Shown piece after piece: positions 16,403 to 26,132 of a stretch of 47,737 bases of DNA; within the stretch, counting starts at the first letter, position 1; every line of letters starts with the position of its first letter. The stretch covers positions 1 to 47,737 of the forward strand of contig DEAF01000024.1 in assembly GCA_002346625.1 (NCBI GenBank). The letters are read 5' to 3'. Made by a program: the position numbers and the translations under genes. Source of the stretch: Gemmatimonadales bacterium UBA2989. Its GTDB lineage: Bacteria > Gemmatimonadota > Gemmatimonadetes > Longimicrobiales > Gaopeijiaceae. The notes under the pieces were generated by a model that was not told where the DNA came from, searched no databases, and worked only from the letters and a program-made list of their open reading frames with translations.

Positions 16403-17737
16403 ATGAATATGAAAAGATTATTGGCGGTTACTGTTATACTGACGGGTCTTGCCCTATCCAGTACGAATACTCCACTTGCTGCACAATTCAATGCTGAGTC
16501 GCGGGGGAGCGATAACATAAAAGTGTTGTCCCATCTTCCGATAGGTGCACCTGGAAGTGTATCTGACATCGAAATCGAACAGGACTTGAGCCGTCCTTTT
16601 GCTTATATAGGGCGCGAGGTCTTGGGGCGTTCAGATGGTGGGGAGCGCGGAGTTGATGTAATTGACATCGCAGATCCTTCAAACCCCAAAGTCATCTACC
16701 GTTGGCGAATTGAAGACAACGATTTGCACATTGGAGCTGGGGGCAAGGATTTAAAGATCTTTTCATGGGAGGGACGCCACTACCTGATTCTATCAGTCCA
16801 GTTTCGCCAAGGAGGTCCGGATTATGACCTGGGTGCTATCGTCTTTGATGTTACCGGGCTACCAGATACTTCCACCTTCAAGGAGGTAGCTAGAATCCAA
16901 GGGCCCGAGGAACTTGGTGGTTTCCATAACATATTTACTTATAAGCACAGCAATGGCAGAGCCCTGCTTTTTGCTACGACAACAAGTCCCGCTGCTCATG
17001 TTTATGACCTGGGGTATGTGGTAGATGGCAAGAAAGAAGAAGCTCTCGTTGCACGGGTCCCCGTTCCAGGACCGGATGCACGTAGTTACCACGATTTCTA
17101 TACTGGCTATGATGCTGATAGCGAACAAGACCGCTTCTACGGAGGTGGGACCGGTGGTTACTACGTGTTCAACGTCACTGATCTAGAGAGTCCTGAACTA
17201 CTTGTAAGTCTCACAGGTATCAACGGTGTGGAGTGGGGACATACGTTTACGCCCTCCCCAGATGGTCGTTATGTAGTGGCAGAAGCGGAATATCAGTATG
17301 CACCACTTAGGATATTCGACCTTAAGCCCGGACTTGACGGTGAGGTCACTAACATTCGTCGCCCCATCTCAGCATGGACCGCTAATTGGGAACATTTGGT
17401 ACACAATCACGAGGTTCGCTGGCCTTTAGTATTTGTTTCAGGATATTTGGATGGCTTACAAATATTCAGTCTTCAGGATCCTAAAAGGCCTAAAACTGTT
17501 GGTCATTACGATACATACTTAGAAGGCGATGAGGATGGCGTAATGAATGGTGCCTGGGGTGTGGATGTCCGTAATGAAGATGGGTTAATCGTGATTTCTG
17601 ATATGGTAACTGGCTTTTGGGCTTTTAAAATGGAAGGTTTTGATGGCTGGAATGGTTTAGACTGGGGTTATCCTAATATGTCTAGTGTACAGGACTGGGA
17701 TAATGGTCCTGCTGTACAAGTAAAAACAAGGAATTGA
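16403..17737 (+). CDS. Exported LVIVD-repeat beta-propeller protein
   Basis: The 444-residue protein begins at the ATG at 16403, five bases after GGGAG; a GTG twelve bases upstream overlaps that site and is unlikely. A signal peptide ends near PLAAQ. The rest is LVIVD-type propeller sequence with units such as RGVDVIDIADPSNPKVIYRW, GGYYVFNVTDLESPELL, APLRIFDL and DGLQIFSLQDPKRPKTVGHYD. LVIVD proteins are extracellular or surface propellers of unknown function, common in Bacteroidota and Gemmatimonadota. Transcribed alone, upstream of the beta-barrel/SusC/SusD block. Histidines (GGFHNIF, EHLVHNHEV) could bind metal, but no catalytic motif is recognisable. Confidence 0.85.
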   Translation: MNMKRLLAVTVILTGLALSSTNTPLAAQFNAESRGSDNIKVLSHLPIGAPGSVSDIEIEQDLSRPFAYIGREVLGRSDGGERGVDVIDIADPSNPKVIYRWRIEDNDLHIGAGGKDLKIFSWEGRHYLILSVQFRQGGPDYDLGAIVFDVTGLPDTSTFKEVARIQGPEELGGFHNIFTYKHSNGRALLFATTTSPAAHVYDLGYVVDGKKEEALVARVPVPGPDARSYHDFYTGYDADSEQDRFYGGGTGGYYVFNVTDLESPELLVSLTGINGVEWGHTFTPSPDGRYVVAEAEYQYAPLRIFDLKPGLDGEVTNIRRPISAWTANWEHLVHNHEVRWPLVFVSGYLDGLQIFSLQDPKRPKTVGHYDTYLEGDEDGVMNGAWGVDVRNEDGLIVISDMVTGFWAFKMEGFDGWNGLDWGYPNMSSVQDWDNGPAVQVKTRN

Positions 17738-17777
17738 TATTTTATTAAAAAACTTGAAACATTTCTTTGAGGTCAAT

Positions 17778-17797
17778 ACCTTCTTCAGTAAGAAGGT
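17778..17797 (+). terminator. Small hairpin after the LVIVD gene
   Basis: ACCTTCTT pairs with AAGAAGGT around CAGT, 40 bases after the stop. The stem is AT-rich and no T run follows, so it is at best a weak terminator. Confidence 0.3.
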
Positions 17798-17869
17798 TTA
17801 AAGGGTTTAGACTTGAAACATTCATTGCGGAGGAGTAACTTACTCGCATAACGGTTTGTCACGTTATAC

Positions 17870-17899
17870 TTGACAATAATGTAAATCTTTTCCTATATA
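17870..17899 (+). promoter_or_regulatory. Candidate sigma70-type promoter for the barrel/SusC/SusD operon
   Basis: A perfect TTGACA at 17870-17875 is followed after 18 bases by TATATA at 17894-17899. A start near 17907 would give an 88-base leader before the ATG at 17995. Confidence 0.5.
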
Positions 17900-17994
17900 C
17901 CCATCACGATATTTTCCACCGATAGGCTTAACCGAGGACAGCTAACAAAACATTGCTTACCAATTGTCGGTTTGCCAGGTAACGAGAGGACAAT

Positions 17995-18639
17995 ATGGAA
18001 ATTCGTTCGCTTTTCTTGACTGGGCTGCTTGCTCTTGCACTAGCGGCTCCTGTCTCCTCACAAGAAGCTACTGAGGTAGTTGGTAGTTTATCCCTGCATT
18101 TACAGGGTGGGATATCAACAGATCCTGCTGGATTCGATGCGTTCCGGAATACCACGTTCGGTATCGCACCAGCAATAGGTGGAGGCTTCACTTATGTGCT
18201 CTATCCTAACATAGCTATTAGAGGGGACTTCCATTATTCACCTAAGCGTGGAAATGAGAAATGTTGTGATCCATGGACACCTGGCGACGGCCAAGGAGTT
18301 ACAGTTCCTGGTAATCCCGGTTCTATCGATGAACCAGTTGACCTGAATAGAAATTACTATGGAATGAGCGTTGTATTCCGCTTTCCGCAGGAAAGGTTCG
18401 TCCCTTACCTAAAGGGTGGCGCCGGCTTTGTCGATATCGTGCGCGATGCTTATAGGTATCAGTATGATTTCGCTGAGTTTGGAGCTCAGCTAGGGGCTGG
18501 CGTTAGCGTCCCGATAGCAGAGAATGTAGCTATTTTCGCTGATGCTACACGATGGATTTATGCACGTGTAGGAACAGGCGAAGGTGATCAACATGACACA
18601 TTACTAAGTGTCGGACTTTCCTACACGATAGTGCAGTAA
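17995..18639 (+). CDS. Small outer-membrane beta-barrel protein
   Basis: The 214-residue product has a signal peptide (cleavage after VSSQ). The mature chain of about 190 residues alternates hydrophobic and polar residues in strand-like stretches (IAPAIGGGFTYVLYPNIAIRGDFHYS, YYGMSVVFRF, VPYLKGGAGFVDI, FGAQLGAGVSVPIAENVAIFADATRW), ending with LLSVGLSYTIVQ. This is the pattern of an OmpA/Opa-like eight-stranded barrel (outer membrane beta-barrel family). Two adjacent cysteines lie in a loop (EKCCDP). GAGAGGA precedes the ATG. The susC gene follows directly, so it is probably the first gene of that operon; barrel-first order suggests a linked envelope role. Confidence 0.85.
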   Translation: MEIRSLFLTGLLALALAAPVSSQEATEVVGSLSLHLQGGISTDPAGFDAFRNTTFGIAPAIGGGFTYVLYPNIAIRGDFHYSPKRGNEKCCDPWTPGDGQGVTVPGNPGSIDEPVDLNRNYYGMSVVFRFPQERFVPYLKGGAGFVDIVRDAYRYQYDFAEFGAQLGAGVSVPIAENVAIFADATRWIYARVGTGEGDQHDTLLSVGLSYTIVQ

Positions 18640-18685
18640 AATGATTACTAGAAAATTTAAAAACCCGATTCCTTTTAGGAGGGGT

Positions 18686-21600
18686 ATGATGATGGACCGA
18701 TTGCTACGTAAAACGTTTGGCGTGGCCGTGGTCGCTTTGCTTACGGGGCTCTTGGGCTCCACAGCTGCGGCTCAGACAAACGTGGCGGGTACGGTTACTT
18801 CCGATACAGGAGAACCTCTCGCCGGTGTTCAGGTGTCGATTCCCACGTTGCAGATGGGTACTCTGACGAACAGTTCTGGACGTTTTGTTATACAGAGCGT
18901 CCCAGCTGGTGCGGTGATTATACGAGCTGAGCTCATAGGTTATGAATCATCGCAGCGTCGTCAGGATGTCGAGGGAACGACAGTAACAGTTAACTTCACG
19001 CTCGTTGAAACTGCTGTAGAGTTGGAAGGCTTGGTAGTTACAGCTCTTGGTATTAGTCGAGATGAGCGCGCTCTGGGTTACGCAGTACAGGACGTCCAGG
19101 GCAGTGATATCGCAGAAGCTGGTGTATCGACCAACTTAGTAACTGCTCTTTCCGGAAAAGTTTCCGGGGTTCTTATTAAGAATCAGGGCGTTATGGGTGG
19201 TCGTGCTGATGTCACCATTCGTGGTCTGTCATCTATCGCCGGTAATAATAATCCACTTTTTGTAGTGGACGGTGTGCCTATTGACAACCAAACAAACTTC
19301 TACGAGTCGGCCATTAACAGAGTCGATTACGGAAACGCAGCCCAGGACTTGAATCCTGATGACATCGAATCAATTTCGGTGCTAAAGGGTGCTAATGCTG
19401 CTGCCCTATACGGTTCTAGGGCAACGAACGGTGTCATCATTATTACTACTAAGAAAGGTGCTGGCGCTGAAGGCCGCTTAGAGATAACCGCCAGCAGTGA
19501 GGCATTGTTCTCAACGGCACTGATATCACCGACTTGGCAGAACATCTTTGGTGGTGGTGACCGTACTTCGACTTACGAATATAAAGATGGCGCAGGCGGC
19601 GGTGTCGGCGACTATATCGATGAGAGCTGGGGCCCTGTCATGAACGGGCAGCTTTATAACCAGTGGAATGCTGATCCCACCGATGCCGACGGTATTTCGG
19701 CGCGCCCATTTATGCCTGTTCCTTATTCAACTCGTGACTTGTTTGAGACTGGCGTTGGTCTCACGAACCACTTCTCGGTGGCAGGTAGCACCGGTTCTAC
19801 CAACGGTCGTCTTTCAGCAACACAAGTGAATTCGAGTGGCCAATCACCATACCATGACATCAGTCGTACGCAGCTATCGATAGCTGGAGGAGTTAATCCG
19901 ATTGATCAGCTCAGGGTCCAGGGTTCAGCTTCCTACGTTAAGAGTGGTGGTACGAATAGGCCCCTGTCAGATGGTGGTTCTCTGAACTCTGCTACATACC
20001 AGTTCCTTTGGTGGCAGCGTTCAACTGAAACACAGATGCAGAAGCGTGCCTATGATTTGTGGCTACAAAAAGGGAGTGAGTTCGGACCGGATCATCCTGG
20101 CTGGGGCTTGCCTCGCAACTGGAACCACAACTATTGGGATAACATCTACTATGTACTGGCCGAAGCCGGCAACAATGATACTCGTGACCGCTTCATCGGT
20201 AATGTAGATCTAAATTATGAGTTCAATGACATCTTTTCAGCTAATGCCAGAGTAGGTACTGACTGGTATGAGCATAGACGGAAAAACGTTTTCCCCGTTT
20301 ATTCGCACGATTACAAATGGGGTGCATTCATCGATCAGGTGATATTCCGTCAAGAGACCAATGTAGACATTGTGTTGACGGCTCAGGGTGACCTTAGTAG
20401 TGACTTCAGTGCTTCATTAAGAGTAGGTGCTAACCGTAGGGCCAACGATTCAAACCGTCATTCAATCGAGAGTGAGCGTTTGATTGTTCCAGGCCTTTAT
20501 ACACCGCAAAACTCTTCGGTGCCGCCAACGGTTGACAATTGGCTCACTGAAAAGCGTGTGTACAGTACTTATGGCCTGGGATCGTTGTCATTCCGTGACT
20601 ATGCATTCCTAGATGTCACGGCCCGTAACGACTGGTCTTCTAGCTTGCCTGAAGGCTCAAACTCTTACTTCTATCCGTCGGTTTCTGCGAGCTTAATCCT
20701 CACGGATGCTTTCGACTTTGATGCTGGCGGCATTATAGATTACGCAAAGATCCGCGGTAGCTGGGCCGAGGTTGGCAGTGATGCGGATCCATATCAAACC
20801 AGTGCTGTGATGACTCAGTTGCAAACCTTCCAAGGCGCGCCTGGATTTATTCCTAGCAATCGTCTTCCGGCTCTTAAACTTAAGCCGGAGATTACCAGGT
20901 CTTGGGAAGTTGGTACTGACATCAGAGGATTTGATAATAGAATCACGCTTGACTTTACCTACTATAATAGTAGAACCCGTGACCAGATTCTTTCGGTGCC
21001 CATCTCAACTACTAGTGGATACTCGAATATGGTCATCAATGCTGGTGAGGTGGAGAATAAGGGATACGAAGTTCTCCTCGGTGCTGAACTCTTAAGGGGT
21101 TCTGGCCTAAACTGGGATGTCTCCTTTAACTGGGCTGCAAACCGCGGTAAAGTTATTTCTCTCCACGAATCCCTGGATAGGATCGTACTGGGTGCGTACA
21201 CAATTACGTACGAAGCTCGTCCTGGCCTCCCCTTGGGTGTTGTTTATGGAGACGACCTCAAGAGAGATGCATCTGGCAACCCGATCATTTCCAGCAGTGG
21301 TTTCCCACAGAGGTCTACTGCAAAACAGCCTTTGTGTGAAGGCATGAATAAGCGCAGATGTGAGCCTGGAGAATTTGCAACCAGTGAGCCTGACTGGATC
21401 GGTGGAGTTCGCAACGATTTCAGTTTTGGGCTAGTGCAGCTCAGCTTCTTGGTTGACGTTCGTAAGGGTGGCGTGCTCTTCTGCGGTACTTGCCGACTCG
21501 CTGCACGTGACGGTCTTTCATACGAAACTGGACACTACGGTGGACGCATTGACGGAGTGACCGTAGACCAGTTCCTTAATTTCTCAAATCGCAGAACGGA

Positions 21601-21970
21601 TAAAGTGGGCGTTAACATGGTTGGCGTGAAGGCTGATGGCAGCCCGAACGACGTATATGCTAATGCCAAGCAGTTCTGGGGTAAGTACGATGACCTAGAA
21701 CCTCCGTTCCTGCATTCTGGGACGTTTGCTAAATTGCGTGAAGTAAAGCTTAGCTTTGATCTCACGCCTAATGTACTCGAAAAACTGCCATTCTCGACTG
21801 GTCGTATTACTCTGGTTGGTCGTAATTTGGCTCTATTCCTTACTGACGTACCACACGTCGATCCTGAATCGGATGGTAATGCTTTCATCGACGGCTATGC
21901 TCGTGGTCTAGAGTATTTGTCTCAGCCTTCGGATCGTACGTTCGGTGTCAACGTCTCGGTCACTAGATAA
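18686..21970 (+). CDS. SusC/RagA-family TonB-linked outer-membrane transporter
   Basis: The start is one of three consecutive ATGs (18686, 18689, 18692) after AGGAGGGG; the frame is open back to an ATG at 18641 but that has no ribosome site. The 1094-residue protein has a signal peptide (to AAAQ), a carboxypeptidase-regulatory-like domain (about 32-110, NVAGTVTSDTGEPLAGV), a TonB plug (about 125-235, with TALSGKVSGVLIKNQG, VTIRGLSSIAGNNNPLFVVDGVPI and GSRATNGVIIITTKKG), then the 22-strand barrel to the end. It should import a ligand captured by SusD using TonB energy. No glycoside hydrolases are nearby, so a peptide or other non-glycan ligand is as likely as a sugar. Confidence 0.95.
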   Translation: MMMDRLLRKTFGVAVVALLTGLLGSTAAAQTNVAGTVTSDTGEPLAGVQVSIPTLQMGTLTNSSGRFVIQSVPAGAVIIRAELIGYESSQRRQDVEGTTVTVNFTLVETAVELEGLVVTALGISRDERALGYAVQDVQGSDIAEAGVSTNLVTALSGKVSGVLIKNQGVMGGRADVTIRGLSSIAGNNNPLFVVDGVPIDNQTNFYESAINRVDYGNAAQDLNPDDIESISVLKGANAAALYGSRATNGVIIITTKKGAGAEGRLEITASSEALFSTALISPTWQNIFGGGDRTSTYEYKDGAGGGVGDYIDESWGPVMNGQLYNQWNADPTDADGISARPFMPVPYSTRDLFETGVGLTNHFSVAGSTGSTNGRLSATQVNSSGQSPYHDISRTQLSIAGGVNPIDQLRVQGSASYVKSGGTNRPLSDGGSLNSATYQFLWWQRSTETQMQKRAYDLWLQKGSEFGPDHPGWGLPRNWNHNYWDNIYYVLAEAGNNDTRDRFIGNVDLNYEFNDIFSANARVGTDWYEHRRKNVFPVYSHDYKWGAFIDQVIFRQETNVDIVLTAQGDLSSDFSASLRVGANRRANDSNRHSIESERLIVPGLYTPQNSSVPPTVDNWLTEKRVYSTYGLGSLSFRDYAFLDVTARNDWSSSLPEGSNSYFYPSVSASLILTDAFDFDAGGIIDYAKIRGSWAEVGSDADPYQTSAVMTQLQTFQGAPGFIPSNRLPALKLKPEITRSWEVGTDIRGFDNRITLDFTYYNSRTRDQILSVPISTTSGYSNMVINAGEVENKGYEVLLGAELLRGSGLNWDVSFNWAANRGKVISLHESLDRIVLGAYTITYEARPGLPLGVVYGDDLKRDASGNPIISSSGFPQRSTAKQPLCEGMNKRRCEPGEFATSEPDWIGGVRNDFSFGLVQLSFLVDVRKGGVLFCGTCRLAARDGLSYETGHYGGRIDGVTVDQFLNFSNRRTDKVGVNMVGVKADGSPNDVYANAKQFWGKYDDLEPPFLHSGTFAKLREVKLSFDLTPNVLEKLPFSTGRITLVGRNLALFLTDVPHVDPESDGNAFIDGYARGLEYLSQPSDRTFGVNVSVTR

Positions 21971-21989
21971 CGGAAAGGAGGTAACAACG

Positions 21990-23663
21990 ATGCGAAACGT
22001 GAAACTGCAATCGCTCACAGTCCTCTTGGCCGTTGTTATTAGTACGGCAGGGTGTGACGAGATGAGTAATCTTACAGACATAAACGAAAACCCTAATGCT
22101 CCTACTTCATTAGCGCCAACGTTTGTGCTCCCGTCTTTGGTACGGGGCTTGGCCAATGAACTGGTGGGAGAAAATAATATTGATTTGCCATCGGCATCAC
22201 TTTTCGTGCAGCACAATGCACGTATCCAGTATGCTGGTACGGATCGCTACGATTTAGGTACTGACTATGGCTCTGGTTACTGGGGTAGTTACTACAGTCT
22301 TTCCGGAGATCCGCCTAACGGAGTATTTGTGCTAGCTACCCATCTACTGGAATCAGCTTTGGCACTTAACCCGGCAGATCCTAATAAAGTTGCAGTAGCG
22401 AGAATTTTAAAAGCATATGCTGCTCATAACCTAACAGATATGTACGGCGATGTTCCTTATACAAAAGCTGTTCAAGGTGCTGCTGAAACGCCGAACATCA
22501 GGCCGAAGTATGATACTCAGCAATCAATCTATGCTAATTTGTTTTCTGAGCTTGCGGCTGCCACGAGTTCGATCACTAGTGGATCTGGTTATACGAGTGG
22601 TGATCTAGTCTTTGGTGGAGATATGGCTAAGTGGAAGGCATTCGGTAATTCACTTCGCCTGCGTCTCGCCCTGCGCCTATCGGAAGTAGACCCCGCCACG
22701 GCTCAGTCCGAGGCAGCAGCAGCGGTTGCTGCGGGAGTTATGACGAGTACCGCACAATCGGCCGCACTCAATTATTCGTCCGCAGCTCCTGACCAGAACC
22801 CAATGTGGGTAGGGTTCGTTGAGCGTCCTGGTGACTATCGTCCCGGCAAGTTCTTTGTCGATGAGATGGTTAGAAGGGATGATCCGAGAGTTCGTTTCCA
22901 TGCTGACCTGACAGCAGACTATCTGTCAGGCAAGACTGCTGTGAAGCATCGTGGAATGCCGAACGGATATGCTGACGACCGTGCTTTCGATGAGGAAACT
23001 CCTCCATCGAGAGATTTCGATTATGTATCCCAGGTTGGTGCCTGGCACTTGAATCCTGGTGCTCCTGCTTTCTTCATGGAATATGCTGAGGTTGCGCTGT
23101 TACAGGCTGAGGCTGCGGAGCGCGGATGGATTAGCGGAAGTGCACAAACTTTCTACGAGGCAGGAATTGATGCTTCGTTTGATGTTTACAAGGATGGATG
23201 TGCTGCAGATTGTGGTGCATTTGTGACGCCTGCTGTGGCAGCTATTACTACTGCTGAGCGTGATGCATATAAGGCTCATGCCCTTGTGAAATACGGTGGT
23301 GGTGGAGAAGGTGGCACAGAAACTAATCTATCTCTCATTCAGAGACAGTATTGGTTCACGCTATGGGATCAAGGCCTAGAGGCTTTTAATAAGTATCGTC
23401 GCACCAACGTGCCGGTGCTTACTCCGGGCCCAGATGCCTTTAACAACTGTGTGCCGCTACGCTGGCCCTATCCGAGAAGTGAGCTGACCTTTAACCAGTC
23501 TAGTGTTCAAGCTGCTATCGCTAATAATGGTGGTGAAAACGCTTGGGACGAGAGAGTTTGGTGGGATGCTTCGGGACAGGCTACTGGAGTAGCTACTTCA
23601 ACTTCGTCCGGAATTAAAAGTGCTGGAACTGGTGCACCTGGAGGAGTTGCCTGCGCACTTTAA
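21990..23663 (+). CDS. SusD/RagB-family surface lipoprotein
   Basis: The ATG at 21990 follows AAGGAGG at ideal spacing; an in-frame start at 21945 would overlap susC and displace the signal. The 557-residue protein has a lipobox (STAG-Cys) and the SusD fold of TPR-like helices: NLTDINENPNAPT, RILKAYAAHNLTDMYGDVPY, KWKAFGNSLRLRLALRLSEVDP, FFMEYAEVALLQAEAAERGW and LIQRQYWFTLWDQGLEAFNKYRRT. It resembles the SusD-like group 2. It forms the lid over the SusC barrel and binds the substrate at the cell surface. The gene ends at a strong terminator. A cysteine pair (DGCAADCGAF) may form a surface disulfide. Confidence 0.95.
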   Translation: MRNVKLQSLTVLLAVVISTAGCDEMSNLTDINENPNAPTSLAPTFVLPSLVRGLANELVGENNIDLPSASLFVQHNARIQYAGTDRYDLGTDYGSGYWGSYYSLSGDPPNGVFVLATHLLESALALNPADPNKVAVARILKAYAAHNLTDMYGDVPYTKAVQGAAETPNIRPKYDTQQSIYANLFSELAAATSSITSGSGYTSGDLVFGGDMAKWKAFGNSLRLRLALRLSEVDPATAQSEAAAAVAAGVMTSTAQSAALNYSSAAPDQNPMWVGFVERPGDYRPGKFFVDEMVRRDDPRVRFHADLTADYLSGKTAVKHRGMPNGYADDRAFDEETPPSRDFDYVSQVGAWHLNPGAPAFFMEYAEVALLQAEAAERGWISGSAQTFYEAGIDASFDVYKDGCAADCGAFVTPAVAAITTAERDAYKAHALVKYGGGGEGGTETNLSLIQRQYWFTLWDQGLEAFNKYRRTNVPVLTPGPDAFNNCVPLRWPYPRSELTFNQSSVQAAIANNGGENAWDERVWWDASGQATGVATSTSSGIKSAGTGAPGGVACAL

Positions 23664-23689
23664 CACTTAAAGAACTTTAACATTAAGCT

Positions 23690-23728
23690 CGCGCCCCCTG
23701 CTTTTTTGGCAGGGGGCGCGGTTCTTTT
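23690..23728 (+). terminator. Rho-independent terminator after susD
   Basis: CGCGCCCCCTGC (23690-23701) pairs perfectly with GCAGGGGGCGCG (23709-23720) around a T-rich seven-base loop, followed by GTTCTTTT. It lies 26 bases after the susD stop and separates it from the cupin gene. Confidence 0.88.
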
Positions 23729-23753
23729 CCATACTCTGTTCATGGAGGTTTGT

Positions 23754-24119
23754 GTGAACCATAAGCATAAGCATGCAGATAATGTGCCCACTGAAAGAGT
23801 AGGTGCTGGTTCTGGCACCGTGCGTCAGGTTCTAATCAGCTCTGACGAAGGACCTAATTTCGCTATGAGACGATTTATTATGGAGCAGGGTGGTGGAATG
23901 CCTAATCACACCAACACCGTGGAACATGAGCAATATATATTGAACGGCAATGCACGCATCGGAATTGGGGACGAAGTGATTGAAGTGAAACGGGACGATG
24001 TGGTATTTATTCCTGCTGGTGTCCCTCACTGGTATGAATCTTTAGGTCCCGAGCCGTTCGAATTCATCTGTGTAGTTCCTAATGGTCCAGATGAGATAAG
24101 ACTAGTTGAGGACAATTAG
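23754..24119 (+). CDS. Small cupin-domain protein
   Basis: The product is a single cupin barrel of 121 residues from the GTG at 23754, which has GGAGG five bases upstream; earlier starts would run into the susD terminator. Cupin motif 1 is recognisable as MPNHTNTVEHEQYILNGNARIGIG (two His and one Glu metal ligands) and motif 2 as DDVVFIPAGVPHWYESLG (final His). Such small cupins bind a metal and may be isomerases, dioxygenases or sensors; function is open. An N-terminal run VNHKHKHAD is histidine-rich. It lies between the susD terminator and a convergent gene, so it probably has its own promoter or relies on read-through. Confidence 0.85.
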   Translation: MNHKHKHADNVPTERVGAGSGTVRQVLISSDEGPNFAMRRFIMEQGGGMPNHTNTVEHEQYILNGNARIGIGDEVIEVKRDDVVFIPAGVPHWYESLGPEPFEFICVVPNGPDEIRLVEDN

Positions 24120-24125
24120 GAATCG

Positions 24126-26021
24126 CTAGCGATTCAGGTTCTCCAAAAAAATCACACCACCAGCAAGTCCGCCAGAAAAGATGTCCAGGTCACTATCGCC
24201 ATCGATGTCTGCTACTGAGGGTGTCGAGTAATTGGGTAGCGGAAGGGTAAATGTCGAGTCTTGGACGAACACCGGATCTGTGGTATTGCCTTCCCGAATA
24301 TATAGAAGTACTCCACCTGGTTCTCGGCCTAGGAGCAAATCCTTTTTTCCGTCTTCGTTCATGTCTGCGAAGATTGGAAAGCTTCTACGGCCAGCATCGA
24401 TATCCTGAAATTTGTCGCTCACTAATTCAAAAGAGGGTTCTTGGGGTGTGCCTATGTTACGATAAAAATTAAGCTCACCCGAAGACTCTCCAACAAAAAG
24501 GTCCAAGTCACCATCCCCGTCCAGGTCTGCTAATGCAGGTGTGCTGTTACTGCCACGAGTAAGTTTTACAAAAGTTGTATCGACCAGAACGAAATCAGGT
24601 TCTTTTCGGGAGCCTTCGTTTCTGTAAAAAGACACGCCCTTGTTCCAGGTTCCCACTAACATGTCCAGGTCTCCGTCATTATCCAAGTCTCCTATTGCTG
24701 GAGCGTAGTGATACGTAGCAAATAGATTTATTGGTTCTCTTTCTTGGAAAGATGGATCTTGTGCTGATCCAATATTTTCGAATTGGTACATCCGGGCAGT
24801 ATAAGGATCCTCTGAATCAATCTTATTAGATACGAGAAGATCCAAGTCCCCATCATCATCAAGATCCGCTAAGGTTGGAATACTCTCGCTTCCCACATCT
24901 AAGGTGTATATGAATTGGCTGCTACGTTGGACAAAATTGCGGTCAACTTGTTCATAGAAAAGGAAGTTTTTAATTGTAGTGAGATTAGGATTAAAAGCCC
25001 CACCTAATACACCTACGAAGAGATCGAGGTCACCGTCGTCATCGATGTCGGCTAATGTGGGAGCATTGTATCCGCTAGTTGAAAGAGAGCCTTCAACCTC
25101 TAAGGGAAGAGGGTCGCCTAAGAGCACAGGTTCATTACAGGATCCCGTATTCTCGAGGTATAATATGCTGGGCTCAAAAAAATCACCCCAAAAGAAATCA
25201 AGGTCACCGTCATCATCTAGATCTGCGAAAGCCATTGAGTTAGCTCCATGTAGGCTTCCGAGCTGGGCTACAATCTCGATACCCTGAAATCGATCTTCCA
25301 CGAACCGGAATAAGGGAGCTTCTTCTGATGATTTTGAGGATGTCTCGTATCTGCTTATTGTTCCGTCTACTCGTCCTAGAAATAGATCCCAGTTTCCATC
25401 GCAGTCGATGTCGTTGAGACTTGGGATGTTCTGTCGGTCAGCGAATAAGGGTTTACTGTTTACATCCCGAACAGAATCACCCACAGCAATAAATTTGGCA
25501 TTCTGAGGAGTTCCCTGGTTCTGGAAATACTGTATATAGCTGAACGGATGTTCGGTTAGCATGTCCAGATCACCATCTTGGTCGAAATCTAATAGCCTGC
25601 TCCATTCTCCTATATCTAAATCTTGATATCGGTCAGTACGCCATACGAAATCAGCTTCCTCTGCAGTACCCATATTCTCGAAGTACATCAGTTCACCGGT
25701 ACGTTCTTGAAGTAAGAGGTCCAGGTCTCTGTCATCATCAAGATCAATGAATTGAGGACGTGGTACGTTTAGGCCGCCGAGGAAGGGGTATTTGTAGTAT
25801 TGACCATCTTTGTCGAGCACCTGGAAGGCGTCTACTGAACGTACGAAACCACCTGTTTCTTTGTCCTTTTTGTATTCTACAGGATTTATTGATATTACAG
25901 AGGGTTCATAAACTCCACAGGCTGTGATTGCCAGGCTTCCTAGAATCCACAAAGCTGTATTTTGGCTAGCCATTGTCACGGAAACTTTTTTCATATTATG
26001 CTGGACTTTATCTTTCTTCAT
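24126..26021 (-). CDS. FG-GAP/VCBS-repeat lipoprotein
   Basis: The 631-residue protein has a signal with lipobox (AITA-Cys). From about residue 90 to the end it repeats units of the type (A/F)DLDDDGDLDLLVG--G-L-FY-N-GS--P-F, roughly ten times. These are FG-GAP/VCBS propeller blades with DxDxDG calcium loops. The protein should be a calcium-bound extracellular propeller anchored by lipid. Three in-frame ATGs (26021, 25994 and a later one) compete; TATAAT at 26029-26034 on the minus strand lies so close to the first that transcription may begin there and translation at 25994. No enzyme domain is seen; binding or adhesion is the usual suggestion. Confidence 0.85.
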   Translation of the reverse strand: MKKDKVQHNMKKVSVTMASQNTALWILGSLAITACGVYEPSVISINPVEYKKDKETGGFVRSVDAFQVLDKDGQYYKYPFLGGLNVPRPQFIDLDDDRDLDLLLQERTGELMYFENMGTAEEADFVWRTDRYQDLDIGEWSRLLDFDQDGDLDMLTEHPFSYIQYFQNQGTPQNAKFIAVGDSVRDVNSKPLFADRQNIPSLNDIDCDGNWDLFLGRVDGTISRYETSSKSSEEAPLFRFVEDRFQGIEIVAQLGSLHGANSMAFADLDDDGDLDFFWGDFFEPSILYLENTGSCNEPVLLGDPLPLEVEGSLSTSGYNAPTLADIDDDGDLDLFVGVLGGAFNPNLTTIKNFLFYEQVDRNFVQRSSQFIYTLDVGSESIPTLADLDDDGDLDLLVSNKIDSEDPYTARMYQFENIGSAQDPSFQEREPINLFATYHYAPAIGDLDNDGDLDMLVGTWNKGVSFYRNEGSRKEPDFVLVDTTFVKLTRGSNSTPALADLDGDGDLDLFVGESSGELNFYRNIGTPQEPSFELVSDKFQDIDAGRRSFPIFADMNEDGKKDLLLGREPGGVLLYIREGNTTDPVFVQDSTFTLPLPNYSTPSVADIDGDSDLDIFSGGLAGGVIFLENLNR

Positions 26022-26064
26022 AACGTGTATTATATGGTAGTGGATCCTTGTTAATCATGTGCAC

Positions 26065-26094
26065 GAGGGAGAATGGATTTATCCATTCTCCCTC
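26065..26094 (-). terminator. Thirteen-bp perfect hairpin between two propeller genes
   Basis: Bases 26065-26077 pair with 26082-26094 around a four-base loop (TTTA on the plus strand). It lies 39 bases beyond the stop of the minus-strand gene at 26133 and probably ends that transcript, although there is no T tract on that strand. Confidence 0.6.
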
Positions 26095-26132
26095 TCTTAA
26101 GTTATTTTTTGACACTTATTTTATTTGTATGC

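Noticed and set aside
23706..23753. Longer N-terminus for the cupin protein
   Set aside because: It would start within the susD terminator hairpin; the GTG at 23754 has a good ribosome site.
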